A stretch of DNA of 36,751 nt from positions 1 to 36,751 of the IMG/VR virus record IMGVR_UViG_3300047359_000962, one strand, 5' to 3'. The DNA is from a virus. Below, one piece after another: positions 1-8,627 of this stretch (position 1 is its first letter; each line of letters begins with the position of its first letter). The notes beneath the pieces were generated by a model. The model was given only the letters and a program-made list of their open reading frames with translations, was not told where the DNA came from and did not search any database. The position numbers and the translations under genes were made by a program.

Positions 1-460
1 GCCGTTAACACGAGAAGGTATTGAAAAGAAAGCCAAAGAAGATCACCCAAATACAACACTGAATACGCAAGATGATATTGGTACGTTTTTAAAAGATTCT
101 ATTGTAGAGAGTTCTTCAGGCGCGACTGGTCGAGTTGTTAGAATAGATACAGGTCTCGGTCAAGTAGTTGTCGATGTATTAGAAGGCACTTTTTCAAAAG
201 ACGACACAGTCACCAACGGTACACAGATTGCGACAATGATGTCTGTTGAATCAGAATATTTTTCTACGCGATTCTATCGAAACTCTGACGGAGAAAAAAT
301 CGATTATCGAACAAAGGATGGGTGGGACACTTCGGGATACCCTGTTACCCATATGGAACATTACATGGAAGAAAACGACTCTTTGAGGCAGATTCAAGTT
401 ATCAGGCCAGACTCAATAAGTGCAGTCATCGGAATGTTTAATAAAGCGATTCAGTCATAA
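1..460 (+). CDS. 53: Baseplate wedge subunit gp53-like, 3' part
   Basis: The reading frame is open from the left edge (first full codon at base 2) to the stop at 458-460, giving 152 visible residues; the true start lies outside the window. The internal ATG at 236 is not the start, because similar coding sequence continues upstream. The C-terminal part (VTHMEHYMEENDSLRQIQ, then a helix ending in FNKAIQS) resembles the end of T4-type gp53, which joins baseplate wedges to the hub. Before it lies a small beta-rich stretch (SSSGATGRVVRIDTG to NGTQIATM, about residues 38-78) that looks like an SH3-like insertion. The stop overlaps the next start as TAATG. Its place directly before hub and spike genes fits a baseplate role. 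Assignment rests on C-terminal resemblance and gene order. Confidence 0.65.
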   Translation, partial: PLTREGIEKKAKEDHPNTTLNTQDDIGTFLKDSIVESSSGATGRVVRIDTGLGQVVVDVLEGTFSKDDTVTNGTQIATMMSVESEYFSTRFYRNSDGEKIDYRTKDGWDTSGYPVTHMEHYMEENDSLRQIQVIRPDSISAVIGMFNKAIQS

Positions 461-1815
461 TGTCTAATGTCACCAGCATAACAAATGAGCATAAAACTGC
501 GGCCAACATAGAATCATTTTTAATTGAAGGTTGGGGCGCAGAGTTTGAGGTCGCTCCTGCAATTGTCGATCTAGATGTATTTGAACATATAGACAAACCA
601 TATCTGACAGCAGCTGCCGGATTTTTAGATTTTGATAATGTGTTTGAAATTATGAAGATTTCTGGTGGCGAAAAAGTGTCTATTAAAGTCAAAAGTACAC
701 ACGAACTCGCTGAAGAAATTAACAAAACATTCTACATTGATCGTATAGTAAGTAGTAATAAGATACAAAGTGATCAAGAGTTTTATGTAATTCATTTAAT
801 AGAAGACATAGGGTTTTTCGGAGTCACTAAGAACATTAATAAGTCATATAGTGGTTATGGGTCAGATATCATATCTAAGATATCAAAGGATTACCTCAAT
901 AATAAAGAGGTTGTTGTAGAGGGAATCTCTAATGAAAATGAGGCAATGAAAGTCATCATACCCAATATGAACCCCATTGATGCATTGTGTTGGATAAAAA
1001 ATAGATTAGTTACTGACGAAAATTACCCCTACTATCTTTTTTCTTCACTTGTAGAAAAGAAATTACATTTGTCAGACCTTAACCACCTTTTAGGTCAACC
1101 TGTTTTAAATCCAGATATCCCTTATGTATTTGCAGAGAGTTCTGTGTCCCATACCGCCGCAATGGGACCCGTACAAAGGCGAATCATACTATCGTACAAA
1201 GGTAGAAATACCGACAACGTATTTAAGTTGCTCGATGCCGGAGCCATTGGTTCAAAGTACGAATACATTGATGTTACTGAAAAATCAGAGACGAAAAAAG
1301 AATTTGAGTTAGATGTAGAAGATGACATAATTGATAGATTCAAGAAAGATAAGTTTGTTTATAAGTCGCCCACAATCGACATGTCAAAATATGATTGGTA
1401 TAGTGCAGAAGGGATCACTTCTAAAAAGATAACACAGATCGGCGGAACAACATCCTATGAAAACTATAAATCGTATTCCGAATGCGATGGTAAGTCGCAA
1501 TATAAAGCGAGAGTTGTTTCGAACGCCATGGCAAATATTATCACAAAGAATTCAATTGATATCACTGTCAATGGATACGATTTCCTTGACGGAATGAAAA
1601 ACACCTCTATAGGATGTAAACTAAGGGTTCTATTCTTAACAAATCAGATACCTGAAGATAAAGAGAATGGGTCCACCGATACACAGTTTGACCACAAAAA
1701 ATCTGGTGACTTTTTAATAATGGGGTGTAAACATTCGTTTAGTCAAGAGGCATATACTATATCAATGTCTGCAGTGAAAGTCAACCAAGATATGCCGGAG
1801 ATTAATACGCAATGA
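460..1815 (+). CDS. 27: Baseplate hub protein, gp27/gpD-like
   Basis: This 451-residue protein is most likely the tail hub that forms the trimeric ring above the spike and joins it to the tail tube. T4 gp27 is 391 residues. Visible gp27/VgrG-like features are the N-terminal beta domain (DVFEHIDKPYLTAAAGFLDF, about residues 38-57), the following barrel segment with KVSIKVKS, and the central NMNPIDALCWIKNRLVTD (near residue 170), which matches the 'P-x-x-A-x-x-W' helix typical of such hubs, followed by a YYLF strand. The gene starts on the A of the preceding stop (TAATG) and its own stop overlaps the next start as ATGA. Lying immediately before an OB-fold spike gene supports the call, since hub and spike act as one complex. 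I see no enzymatic motif. Confidence 0.72.
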   Translation: MSNVTSITNEHKTAANIESFLIEGWGAEFEVAPAIVDLDVFEHIDKPYLTAAAGFLDFDNVFEIMKISGGEKVSIKVKSTHELAEEINKTFYIDRIVSSNKIQSDQEFYVIHLIEDIGFFGVTKNINKSYSGYGSDIISKISKDYLNNKEVVVEGISNENEAMKVIIPNMNPIDALCWIKNRLVTDENYPYYLFSSLVEKKLHLSDLNHLLGQPVLNPDIPYVFAESSVSHTAAMGPVQRRIILSYKGRNTDNVFKLLDAGAIGSKYEYIDVTEKSETKKEFELDVEDDIIDRFKKDKFVYKSPTIDMSKYDWYSAEGITSKKITQIGGTTSYENYKSYSECDGKSQYKARVVSNAMANIITKNSIDITVNGYDFLDGMKNTSIGCKLRVLFLTNQIPEDKENGSTDTQFDHKKSGDFLIMGCKHSFSQEAYTISMSAVKVNQDMPEINTQ

Positions 1816-2399
1816 TACCCAGCAGTTTTATTGATTACTATGGCGACCAGACTCGCTGGTTCCTAGGTGAAGTCGTCAACATAAAAGATGATCCTCTGAA
1901 GTTGGGTCGTGCGCGTGTGCGCATCTTCGGTGTGTACGATGAGATTGAAGAAGAAGATCTACCTTGGGCGCAGATTGTTGTACCTGTGACACATACTGTA
2001 CACGGAGGTAATGGTCAGACATTGGGTCTGTTAGTCGGCGCACAGGTATTCGGCATATTCTTAGATGGACAGAACTCGCAGCTACCTCTCATCGTTGGTT
2101 CTATTCCAAAAGAAAAAGACTCACCACCAAGGTCTATAAAACACGGCGAGTACCCGTACAATAAAGCATATCAAACTGAGAGTGGTCACTTTAAAGAATA
2201 CGATGATACACCAGAGAAAGAACGCATCATGGAACATCATCAGAGTGGCACTCACTGGGAAATTACTAACGACACATTTACTATCAATCATTTTTCTGGT
2301 TCGAGTATCTCGATGGATGAAAAAGGGAACATCGAAATCAAAGCTTCTGGAGACGGTGAACTTATCTTCGTAGGCAAATCAGTCAGACTTAACTCATGA
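1812..2399 (+). CDS. 5: Baseplate spike protein, gp5-like OB-fold, no lysozyme domain
   Basis: This 195-residue protein is a short version of the central tail spike. Residues about 14-105 form a gp5/VgrG-type OB fold: WFLGEVVNIKDDPLKLGRAR, then RVRIFGVYD, LPWAQIVVPVTH, GLLVGAQVFGIFLDG and PLIVGSIP. The C-terminal 60 residues (GTHWEITNDTFTINHFSGSS, then SISMDEKGNIEIKASGDGEL) look like the start of a trimeric beta-helix, ending at KSVRLNS. T4 gp5 has about 575 residues with a lysozyme domain between OB fold and helix; that domain is absent here. Start and stop overlap both neighbours by ATGA, suggesting coupled translation with the hub gene. No PAAR-type tip protein is visible in the window. 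Confidence 0.85.
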   Translation: MIPSSFIDYYGDQTRWFLGEVVNIKDDPLKLGRARVRIFGVYDEIEEEDLPWAQIVVPVTHTVHGGNGQTLGLLVGAQVFGIFLDGQNSQLPLIVGSIPKEKDSPPRSIKHGEYPYNKAYQTESGHFKEYDDTPEKERIMEHHQSGTHWEITNDTFTINHFSGSSISMDEKGNIEIKASGDGELIFVGKSVRLNS

Positions 2400-3781
2400 T
2401 AGAACTACCTTGCAGCGACTCTACTCTACCTAAAAAGGCAGACTTTGTCAATCTGTTTAATCAGATTGCGGAGATTCCTACAGATCTACAAATGCAGATC
2501 AACGAGTACCGCGCACAGATAAGGTCAAAGGTCAATGACGCTGAGAAAAAACTGAAAGGTCTGTCGCTCGAAGAGATCGAGAAGGGAATAGACAAAGAGA
2601 TAGGTAAGGCAGAACTACAAGTAATAGAAGAGATAGAAAGCAAGATCGAAGAACTCGAAGATATCATGGAAGGTATCGCGGATCTACTTGCGCCATACTG
2701 GAAGAAGGGTCAGGTGCGAGACTGGGAGAAAGAGGCAGAAGATGCCATCGAAGAATTGATCCAAGAGTTTCATATCTTTATCCCCGTCAAGATTCTAGAG
2801 TTGATCAACAAGATCATACCTATATCGTTTGAAGTCGATATATTGGGATTGTCGATTGATGTACTCAAACTCACAGACCCTGCGTATCAAGAAGAGTTGA
2901 CCAATCAGATATCAGGGTATACAGAAGAATACTTTGCCAAACTAGAACAACTAGAAGCAGACTTCAAGAGTGGTAAGTTAGAGCAAGATGCGTACGATAG
3001 TGCAAGAGGCATGTTGAATGACGAAGCTGCGAAAATACTTGACACGTTTTATAAACTAGTGCCAGAAGAACTGCGGTACTATGACGGCGAGTTCGGACTG
3101 ATTGTTAATGAGTACAAGGCGAAACTCACTTGGAAATATGTCAAGACTGAGGTCATGGAATGGTGTACTATGACCATGTACAAGTTGTTTGAAAAACTTA
3201 TTGATATGTTTAAGGAGATATGGGACGCACTAGGTCTACCCGACTTACCTATTCCATTATCTCTTGATATGGGCGAGTGGGTTCGGTCGATGGTTGACCT
3301 CGCGAAACAAAAGATGGAACGTGAGATACAACGGATAGAAGATCAGGCAAAGGAACTAGAACAAAAGTTAGAAGACCTAGATTCCGATGTACGCAACTTT
3401 GATGCGCAAGAAGAGATAAGCAAGGTCAAGCAACAGATGGTCGATGAGATCATGGACCTAAAAGTTCCGCTGCCCTCTCCATTCGATATATCACTCAAAG
3501 AAATACTTGGTGGCGATATTGACAAGACCGTAATCTCTATTGAACAAGAGATTGACAAGTTGGTCGCCGCAGCGAAAGATTGGAAAACGATTGTCGTGAA
3601 AGAGTTACTCTTTCTATGGGTCAAGGTAATCAAGAAGTTCTTGGACGCGATTGGATTAGGTAAGTTACTTGACTTATTGACACTGACTTTCTGTGATGTA
3701 CTTGAATTATTAGGTGTACCTACGTCGTTTGATGTAACTTTGCCTGAATTACCTGAACCAACCTTAGAACTTTCAGTATAA
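2396..3781 (+). CDS. Long coiled-coil baseplate-associated protein of unknown function
   Basis: I do not recognise this 461-residue protein. It is mostly charged alpha helix with coiled-coil stretches at about residues 35-95 (EKKLKGLSLEEIEKGIDKEI and following) and 305-350 (KQKMEREIQRIEDQAKELEQ). Between and after these are amphipathic or hydrophobic segments (FIPVKILELINKIIPISFEV; ELLFLWVKVIKKFLDAIGLG) and short proline-rich loops such as LGLPDLPIPLSLD. The C-terminus is LPELPEPTLELSV. There is no signal peptide. It starts inside the spike stop codon (ATGA), so it is probably co-translated with the spike, and it ends at a late promoter. The position suggests a baseplate, tail-tip or assembly role; a scaffold or an injected protein are alternatives. 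None is shown by sequence. Confidence 0.6.
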   Translation: MIELPCSDSTLPKKADFVNLFNQIAEIPTDLQMQINEYRAQIRSKVNDAEKKLKGLSLEEIEKGIDKEIGKAELQVIEEIESKIEELEDIMEGIADLLAPYWKKGQVRDWEKEAEDAIEELIQEFHIFIPVKILELINKIIPISFEVDILGLSIDVLKLTDPAYQEELTNQISGYTEEYFAKLEQLEADFKSGKLEQDAYDSARGMLNDEAAKILDTFYKLVPEELRYYDGEFGLIVNEYKAKLTWKYVKTEVMEWCTMTMYKLFEKLIDMFKEIWDALGLPDLPIPLSLDMGEWVRSMVDLAKQKMEREIQRIEDQAKELEQKLEDLDSDVRNFDAQEEISKVKQQMVDEIMDLKVPLPSPFDISLKEILGGDIDKTVISIEQEIDKLVAAAKDWKTIVVKELLFLWVKVIKKFLDAIGLGKLLDLLTLTFCDVLELLGVPTSFDVTLPELPEPTLELSV

Positions 3782-3784
3782 ATA
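3777..3784 (+). promoter_or_regulatory. T4-type late promoter upstream of gp25
   Basis: An exact TATAAATA octamer, the T4 late-promoter -10 element read by gp55-type sigma factors, overlaps the stop codon of the preceding gene and lies 21 bases before the gp25 start. An RBS-like run (AAAGAAAAGAG) follows it. It would start a separate late transcript for gp25, gp6 and the downstream genes. Confidence 0.75.
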
Positions 3785-3805
3785 CAAAGAAAAGAGTTTC
3801 ACAAC

Positions 3806-4249
3806 ATGGGTAAAGCATTTTCAATTGAAGATGGCAATCTAAGTAATGCGCCTATCACCACATCGGTGAAGCGTACTAACTCAGACATAGATTGTTCATT
3901 TGAAAGAAATCCGCACACAAATGATGTCTACAAAAAGACAGAAGCGGCGGCTGTGCGACAGTCAATTAAGAATCTTTTGTTGACTAGTCAAGGATCTATT
4001 CCATTCAAACCTGTGTATGGCAGCGACCTAGAATCGCTCTTGTTCCAATTGGATACAGAGATTGATGCATACGATATCGAAGAATCGATAAAAACTCAGA
4101 TAAAATTATTCGAACCTAGAGCGAGATTAAAACAAGTTCGTGTTAAAGAAAGAGCAGACTACAATTCAGTATCTATTACAATCGTCTTTCAAGTGGTCAA
4201 TACGCGTGAAGTCGTAACTATGGAACTGGCAATATCAAGGGTGAGGTAA
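3806..4249 (+). CDS. 25: Baseplate wedge subunit gp25
   Basis: This 147-residue protein matches the T4 gp25/GPW family, the conserved inner-baseplate wedge protein that binds gp6 and gp53 and starts sheath polymerisation. Family features in order: DIDCSFERNPHTNDVYKKTE near the N-terminus, the helix AAVRQSIKNLLLTSQGSIPF (about residues 49-68), KPVYGSDLESLLFQ, then I-x-x-x-I-KTQIKLFEPRARLKQVRV and the final strand pair VSITIVFQVVNTREVVTMEL. Length is close to the usual 130 or so. The start follows AAAGAAAAGAG. The stop is directly followed by the gp6 start, as in T4-like genomes, where 25 and 6 are neighbours. Confidence 0.93.
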   Translation: MGKAFSIEDGNLSNAPITTSVKRTNSDIDCSFERNPHTNDVYKKTEAAAVRQSIKNLLLTSQGSIPFKPVYGSDLESLLFQLDTEIDAYDIEESIKTQIKLFEPRARLKQVRVKERADYNSVSITIVFQVVNTREVVTMELAISRVR

Positions 4250-6085
4250 ATGACGGTCAACACAAGCGATCTAGATTTTGTTAATATTAAAGGTAAGTTA
4301 AAGACTTATTTTCAAAACTCTCCAGAGTTCAAAGACTATAACTTTGACGCGAGCGGTTTGTCAAGTATTCTAGATGTATTAGCATATAATACACACATTA
4401 ATGCATTGATCGCCAACATGGCAATCAATGAGTCGTTTCTGTCAACGTCGCAGTTACGTTCTTCTGTATTGGGGCATGCGGAGTCTTTGGGGTATACGCC
4501 TAGATCTAAGTCTTCTGCTATGGCTACAGTCGACGTTATTATCTCAGATCCACAAGGCGTTACTACAGAAGAAATAATCGGACCTCGTACAAGATTTAAT
4601 ACAGAAGTTGATGACTCTTCTTTTGTATTTTATACTAATCGAGAATATGTCGCAAGCAGAAATGACGACGATCAGTTTATTTTTTCTGGTGTTGATCTAT
4701 ACGAAGGTAAAGAGAGGACTAAGACCTTCTTCGCTGATGCTGATGTCGAAACCGTCTTTGTGATTCCAGATGAAGATATTGATACATCAACAATGATCGT
4801 AGAAGTATATGAAAACTCAACATCTGACGTATCTGTGCGTTATAAAAACATTCTGACTGCACCTGCGATCACCAACAATTCTCGTGTTTATATGTTGAGA
4901 GAAACACCTGCAGGTGAATATGAAATGTATTTTGGTGACGGCGAGTTACTAGGCATTAGACCTTCTGCGGGCAACGTCATCACAGTAAGTTATATTGCAA
5001 CATCAAGTTCTGACGCTAATGGTGCTTCTAATTTTAATTTAGATGCCTTCAATGGGTATAGTAAGCAAGTTGTGACTATATCACCAGCGTCAGGCGGATC
5101 AGAGAAAGAATCCATCGCAGAGATAAAAGTTAATGCTCCACGTGCCTTCGCCACTCAACAGCGACTTGTTACTGCAGAAGATTACACGTCAACTATTAAA
5201 AGTCTCTACGGACAATACCTAAAAGACGTTATATCTTGGGGTGGCAATGATAACATACCACCTAAGTTCGGTTCTGTGTTTGTATCAATCAACTTTTTGG
5301 ACGGGTATACTGAGTCAATTAAAGACGAAATCAAGACGTTGATTCGCGACAACCTTACAGACTTCCGATCCATCATGTCTATTGAGACTGAGTTCGTAGA
5401 TCCAGAGGTCGTCTACCTTAAGTTGACCACGTTGTTCAATTTAGACTCTACGCTTTCAACCGTGAGTACAGAGGTATATAAACAACAAATCTCAGACCTT
5501 ATCTCTAATTATTTCTTTAATGAGATGGACAAATTCGGATCTATCTTCCGTAGGTCAAACCTATTGAGTTTGATAGATGATCAGAGTCCCGCGATACTAA
5601 ACTCTAAAATGGAGATCGTTGCGCAACGACAGATAAATACGCAACCTTATTTTGATGAAATAGACGATTATCATCTAATGAAGGGAACGACTCCACCAGA
5701 CTTCATTGAACGAGACATCACAGTCAACTTCCCATTTACCCTTGCGTTACCGGATAAAGATGATTATGTTATCACAACATCTACATTCAGATATCTAAAT
5801 CAAAACGCGGTGATCAAGAACGAACTAGGTTCATATCGACTACAAGTTTACGACACTAACAATAATGTATTGTTGTCTAACGTGGGTGAATATCAACCTG
5901 CAAGCGGTGAGGTCAATTTTAGAGCATGGAACATACAGCGAGACTCTAACAGAATTATTGAAGTTACCGCAACCCCTGGAAATCAAAGTACGATTACTCC
6001 TCTGCGCAACTACTTGTTTGAACTTTCAGACGACTCAGTTGTACTCGTGAATGTAGAACGAGATGGCACTAAGGTTCTATTGTAA
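4250..6085 (+). CDS. 6: Baseplate wedge subunit gp6 (baseplate J-like)
   Basis: This 611-residue protein is the gp6 homologue, the main structural dimer of the inner baseplate ring (T4 gp6 has 660 residues). Diagnostic blocks are at the N-terminus, LSSILDVLAYNTHINALIAN followed by MAINESFLSTSQLRSSVLGH and AESLGYTPRSK, and near residues 300-345, LVTAEDYTSTIKSLYGQYLK, DVISWGGNDNIPPKFGSVFV. These are the regions shared by T4 gp6 and Baseplate_J proteins. The start directly abuts the gp25 stop, with an AAGGGTGAGG RBS inside gp25. The stop overlaps the next start as TAATG. Confidence 0.93.
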   Translation: MTVNTSDLDFVNIKGKLKTYFQNSPEFKDYNFDASGLSSILDVLAYNTHINALIANMAINESFLSTSQLRSSVLGHAESLGYTPRSKSSAMATVDVIISDPQGVTTEEIIGPRTRFNTEVDDSSFVFYTNREYVASRNDDDQFIFSGVDLYEGKERTKTFFADADVETVFVIPDEDIDTSTMIVEVYENSTSDVSVRYKNILTAPAITNNSRVYMLRETPAGEYEMYFGDGELLGIRPSAGNVITVSYIATSSSDANGASNFNLDAFNGYSKQVVTISPASGGSEKESIAEIKVNAPRAFATQQRLVTAEDYTSTIKSLYGQYLKDVISWGGNDNIPPKFGSVFVSINFLDGYTESIKDEIKTLIRDNLTDFRSIMSIETEFVDPEVVYLKLTTLFNLDSTLSTVSTEVYKQQISDLISNYFFNEMDKFGSIFRRSNLLSLIDDQSPAILNSKMEIVAQRQINTQPYFDEIDDYHLMKGTTPPDFIERDITVNFPFTLALPDKDDYVITTSTFRYLNQNAVIKNELGSYRLQVYDTNNNVLLSNVGEYQPASGEVNFRAWNIQRDSNRIIEVTATPGNQSTITPLRNYLFELSDDSVVLVNVERDGTKVLL

Positions 6086-7200
6086 TGCAAAGAGCGAACG
6101 TCAAATTACACAACAGTCAGGTATCGGAATTACTACCTGACTTTTTTGATTCTGAGTATCCCTTACTAGTCAAGTTTCTAGAAAGATACTACGACTATAC
6201 GAAAGAAGACGATTCTATTTCGTATGAGGCCAAGATCAAAGAGTTGTTTGACCTTCGTGATATCACCACAACAGAACTAGACGCACTAGACTACCTACTA
6301 AGAGAAATAGGTGATGGTGTTGATCATACGATCTTTCCAGAGGACATTCGCGAAGAACGTGCGAGGCTTTCTGCAAGACTTCTAGCGAATTTCTACCGTA
6401 CTAAGGGTACACAGAATTCTGCTGAACAATTTTTCAAGATGTTCTTCAATGAGGACGTTGAAGTCTCTTATCCGAAAGAGAACATCTTTTACTTGAACGA
6501 CCGTATAGGCAACTCGCTCATAGGCCCAGAGTCAATCAAGTTTATTACAGACAACCGCAGATATCAAATCTTTTCTGTTCTTTTAAAAACAGGTTTGTCT
6601 TCTGCTGACTATGACTCTCTATACAAAAAGTATGTACACCCTGCAGGATTCTATCTCGCTGCAGAAGTTGAGACAAAAGGTGTTGGCACTTTAGATGCTT
6701 TAGGCGAGGGCACAGACCCACTAGAGACCCCATACCTGTTCCTTGAGACAGAAGTACACGCTTCAACCACACCGCAATATGACTTGATGACGATGCGAGA
6801 GACTGATCCAGTTGATGAGTCTTTCATTCTAAGTTCCGAAGTCACTTTGCGTTTGTTCGAAGGTATGACGTTACAACGAATAAACGATTTATATGGCACG
6901 TTAGCAGCAGCACAAGCGCCAGGATCTTGTTTGGTGGGGCAAGATGATATATACCTATCAGACGTTTTTGATTGTAAAGATGCAGACTTTGCAGAGACTA
7001 CAATAGACGTTAGTTTAATCGATAGAACGCAGAACAAAAGAATTCAACCAGACCCTGTACCTGATGTCATTACTAAGCAAGACGAAGATAGAGGATTCAA
7101 TGTATTCTTCGGCGACACAAGAATTGAAACAATCAAACTAGGCGAAGAAAACATAACGTCTATACAGTATAGCAACGATCAAATAATCGTAGGAAACTAA
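6085..7200 (+). CDS. Conserved virion structural protein in the gp7 position
   Basis: The N-terminal half of this 371-residue protein has a pattern I associate with structural proteins of marine T4-like phages: [29 protein letters not shown], then [13 protein letters not shown] and [20 protein letters not shown] with [20 protein letters not shown] (about residues 10-145). The C-terminal half (about 200-371) is acidic, with threonine- and leucine-rich strands, and I recognise nothing in it. It follows gp6 with a one-base overlap, where T4 has gp7 (1032 residues), but length and sequence give no reason to call it gp7. A wedge or fibre-attachment role is inference from position. A TAAC separates it from the first adhesin gene. 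Confidence 0.6.
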   Translation: MQRANVKLHNSQVSELLPDFFDSEYPLLVKFLERYYDYTKEDDSISYEAKIKELFDLRDITTTELDALDYLLREIGDGVDHTIFPEDIREERARLSARLLANFYRTKGTQNSAEQFFKMFFNEDVEVSYPKENIFYLNDRIGNSLIGPESIKFITDNRRYQIFSVLLKTGLSSADYDSLYKKYVHPAGFYLAAEVETKGVGTLDALGEGTDPLETPYLFLETEVHASTTPQYDLMTMRETDPVDESFILSSEVTLRLFEGMTLQRINDLYGTLAAAQAPGSCLVGQDDIYLSDVFDCKDADFAETTIDVSLIDRTQNKRIQPDPVPDVITKQDEDRGFNVFFGDTRIETIKLGEENITSIQYSNDQIIVGN

Positions 7201-7201
7201 C

Positions 7202-8623
7202 ATGAGTATTATAGATCAAAACTCAGGTGATACAATCAACGTATGGGTTGGAACGCAATCTGAGTATGATGCGATAACATCTAAAGATGAAGACACATTG
7301 TATTTCATCAAAGAAGTTGTGGATCCTCCAGGTCCAGAACCAGAACCTGAGCCACAACCAGAACCAGAACCGGAACCAGAACCGCAACCTGAACCAGAAC
7401 CAGAACCAGAACCGGAACCTGAGCCAGAACCAGAACCAGAACCGGAACCTGAGCCAGAATATCCAGATGGAGTTGAATATTGGATCGCAAGCCCTAGGTT
7501 TGAGTGGTCAGAATACGACTACCCAGATGATGGGACATTAAGCATTACCTTGATGGTGTTTTATAATGATCAAATAGCCTTCCAAGGAACATTCGATTCG
7601 CCGGATGATGTCCCTTTGAGTGTCACAGGTGTCGACGGAAACACTTATACCCGAGGAACATTAGAAGGTTCGTATGGTGCAGTTAACTCGAAATACTTTG
7701 GTGTAACAAAAACTTCTGGGTCGTCTGAACCACAACCAGAACCTGAACCACAACCAGAACCTGAACCACAACCGGAACCGGAACCTCAACCAGAACCTGA
7801 GCCGGAACCAACTATAGACGAAAACATTATGGTGGTAGGAACTGGTGTGCACTTCGAAAGTGACGTTAATGATGATCTTGAATTCAACAGTTTGTATACT
7901 GGATCAAGTCACAGACCAGCAATACAACTTGATACGGCACCGACTATTCAGAGATTGATCGACCTAGAAATGGAAAATGTATCGAATGTTACGGTCGGTA
8001 GATCTTTTAAAACGATCAAAGCGTCAGACTCTCATATATTAGCAAGCACCGACGAAAGTTTGATACAAGAGGATGGATCGTATGGACTCGGTGCGTTATA
8101 TGTCTACTCTTTAGTGGATATACAAAGAGTAAAGAACCTAGAACTTCATACTATGAATGTTACGGGATTAAAAGAAATTGCGACACAAGAGGGTCTTATG
8201 ACATCACAACAAGATGGTGTGTTGGATCCTTTCTGGAACAAACTTAACCTTGCTGGTAAACGAAAGGTTTTACAGCACTACTTACTTGACCCTAAAATTG
8301 TAACCAACGGTGGATACTCAACAGATACATATGTTGCTGAACCAGAACCAGATCTACCAAACAATCAACCTCATTGGTCAGGATCGGTCCCTAGGTATGA
8401 GTGGTCTGAGTATGTTGTCGAGTCAGATAACGACGACCCATCAACTTCACTTATTTTAATGTGGAATAACATTAAGGTGTATCAAGAAGAAATACCAGAC
8501 GGTCAAACAATTCCAAGTAGAATAACCACCGATGACGGAGATACTTATTTGAGAGGGGCTCTCAGAGGATCTTATGGTGAAAACGAACAATCAAACTACT
8601 ATAGCATCATAAGAGAGGGATAA
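7202..8623 (+). CDS. Modular tail fibre/adhesin-like protein with Pro-Glu linkers
   Basis: This 473-residue protein is built from separable parts. Residues 11-37 ([20 protein letters not shown] then TLYFI) are a short N-terminal element common in phage fibre and collar proteins. Residues 42-86 are an almost pure PEPEPQ linker. Residues 92-171 are a module with SEYDYPDDG and [15 protein letters not shown]. Residues 176-203 are a second PEPQ linker. Residues 207-378 are a middle domain I do not recognise ([30 protein letters not shown]). Residues 391-473 are a second copy of the first module ([34 protein letters not shown]). The same module recurs in three other genes. Repeated surface domains on acidic stalks suggest a virion-exposed adhesin or decoration. 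The start codon is one base past the previous stop. Confidence 0.6.
   Translation: MSIIDQNSGDTINVWVGTQSEYDAITSKDEDTLYFIKEVVDPPGPEPEPEPQPEPEPEPEPQPEPEPEPEPEPEPEPEPEPEPEPEYPDGVEYWIASPRFEWSEYDYPDDGTLSITLMVFYNDQIAFQGTFDSPDDVPLSVTGVDGNTYTRGTLEGSYGAVNSKYFGVTKTSGSSEPQPEPEPQPEPEPQPEPEPQPEPEPEPTIDENIMVVGTGVHFESDVNDDLEFNSLYTGSSHRPAIQLDTAPTIQRLIDLEMENVSNVTVGRSFKTIKASDSHILASTDESLIQEDGSYGLGALYVYSLVDIQRVKNLELHTMNVTGLKEIATQEGLMTSQQDGVLDPFWNKLNLAGKRKVLQHYLLDPKIVTNGGYSTDTYVAEPEPDLPNNQPHWSGSVPRYEWSEYVVESDNDDPSTSLILMWNNIKVYQEEIPDGQTIPSRITTDDGDTYLRGALRGSYGENEQSNYYSIIREG
7325..7459 (+). repeat. Pro-Glu (PEPEPQ) linker repeat, first copy
   Basis: About 45 codons alternate CCA/CCT/CCG with GAA/GAG and occasional CAA, a 6-base period in DNA. 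The encoded stretch is acidic and proline-rich, expected to be an extended stiff spacer between the N-terminal element and the first globular module. Confidence 0.9.
7727..7810 (+). repeat. Pro-Glu (PEPQPE) linker repeat, second copy
   Basis: A second run of alternating proline with Glu or Gln, about 28 codons, separates the first module from the middle domain of the same protein. The 6-base DNA period matches the first linker. Confidence 0.9.
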
Positions 8624-8627
8624 TATT

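Noticed and set aside
1461-1475. TATAAATC and TATAAATG late-promoter-like octamers inside genes (also near 10535, 22226 and 31303)
   Set aside because: They differ from TATAAATA at the last base, lie inside coding sequence and are not followed closely by a gene start.
6085-7200. Calling the 371-aa protein gp7
   Set aside because: The position fits but the length is about a third of T4 gp7 and I see no gp7 motif, so only a structural protein call is supported.
7308-7490. Minus-strand ORFs opposite the Pro-Glu linkers (also 7661-7852 and 21813-22061)
   Set aside because: They are low-complexity mirror images of the 6-base repeat (Leu-Val or Phe-Arg-Leu runs) with no RBS and lie fully inside clear + strand genes.
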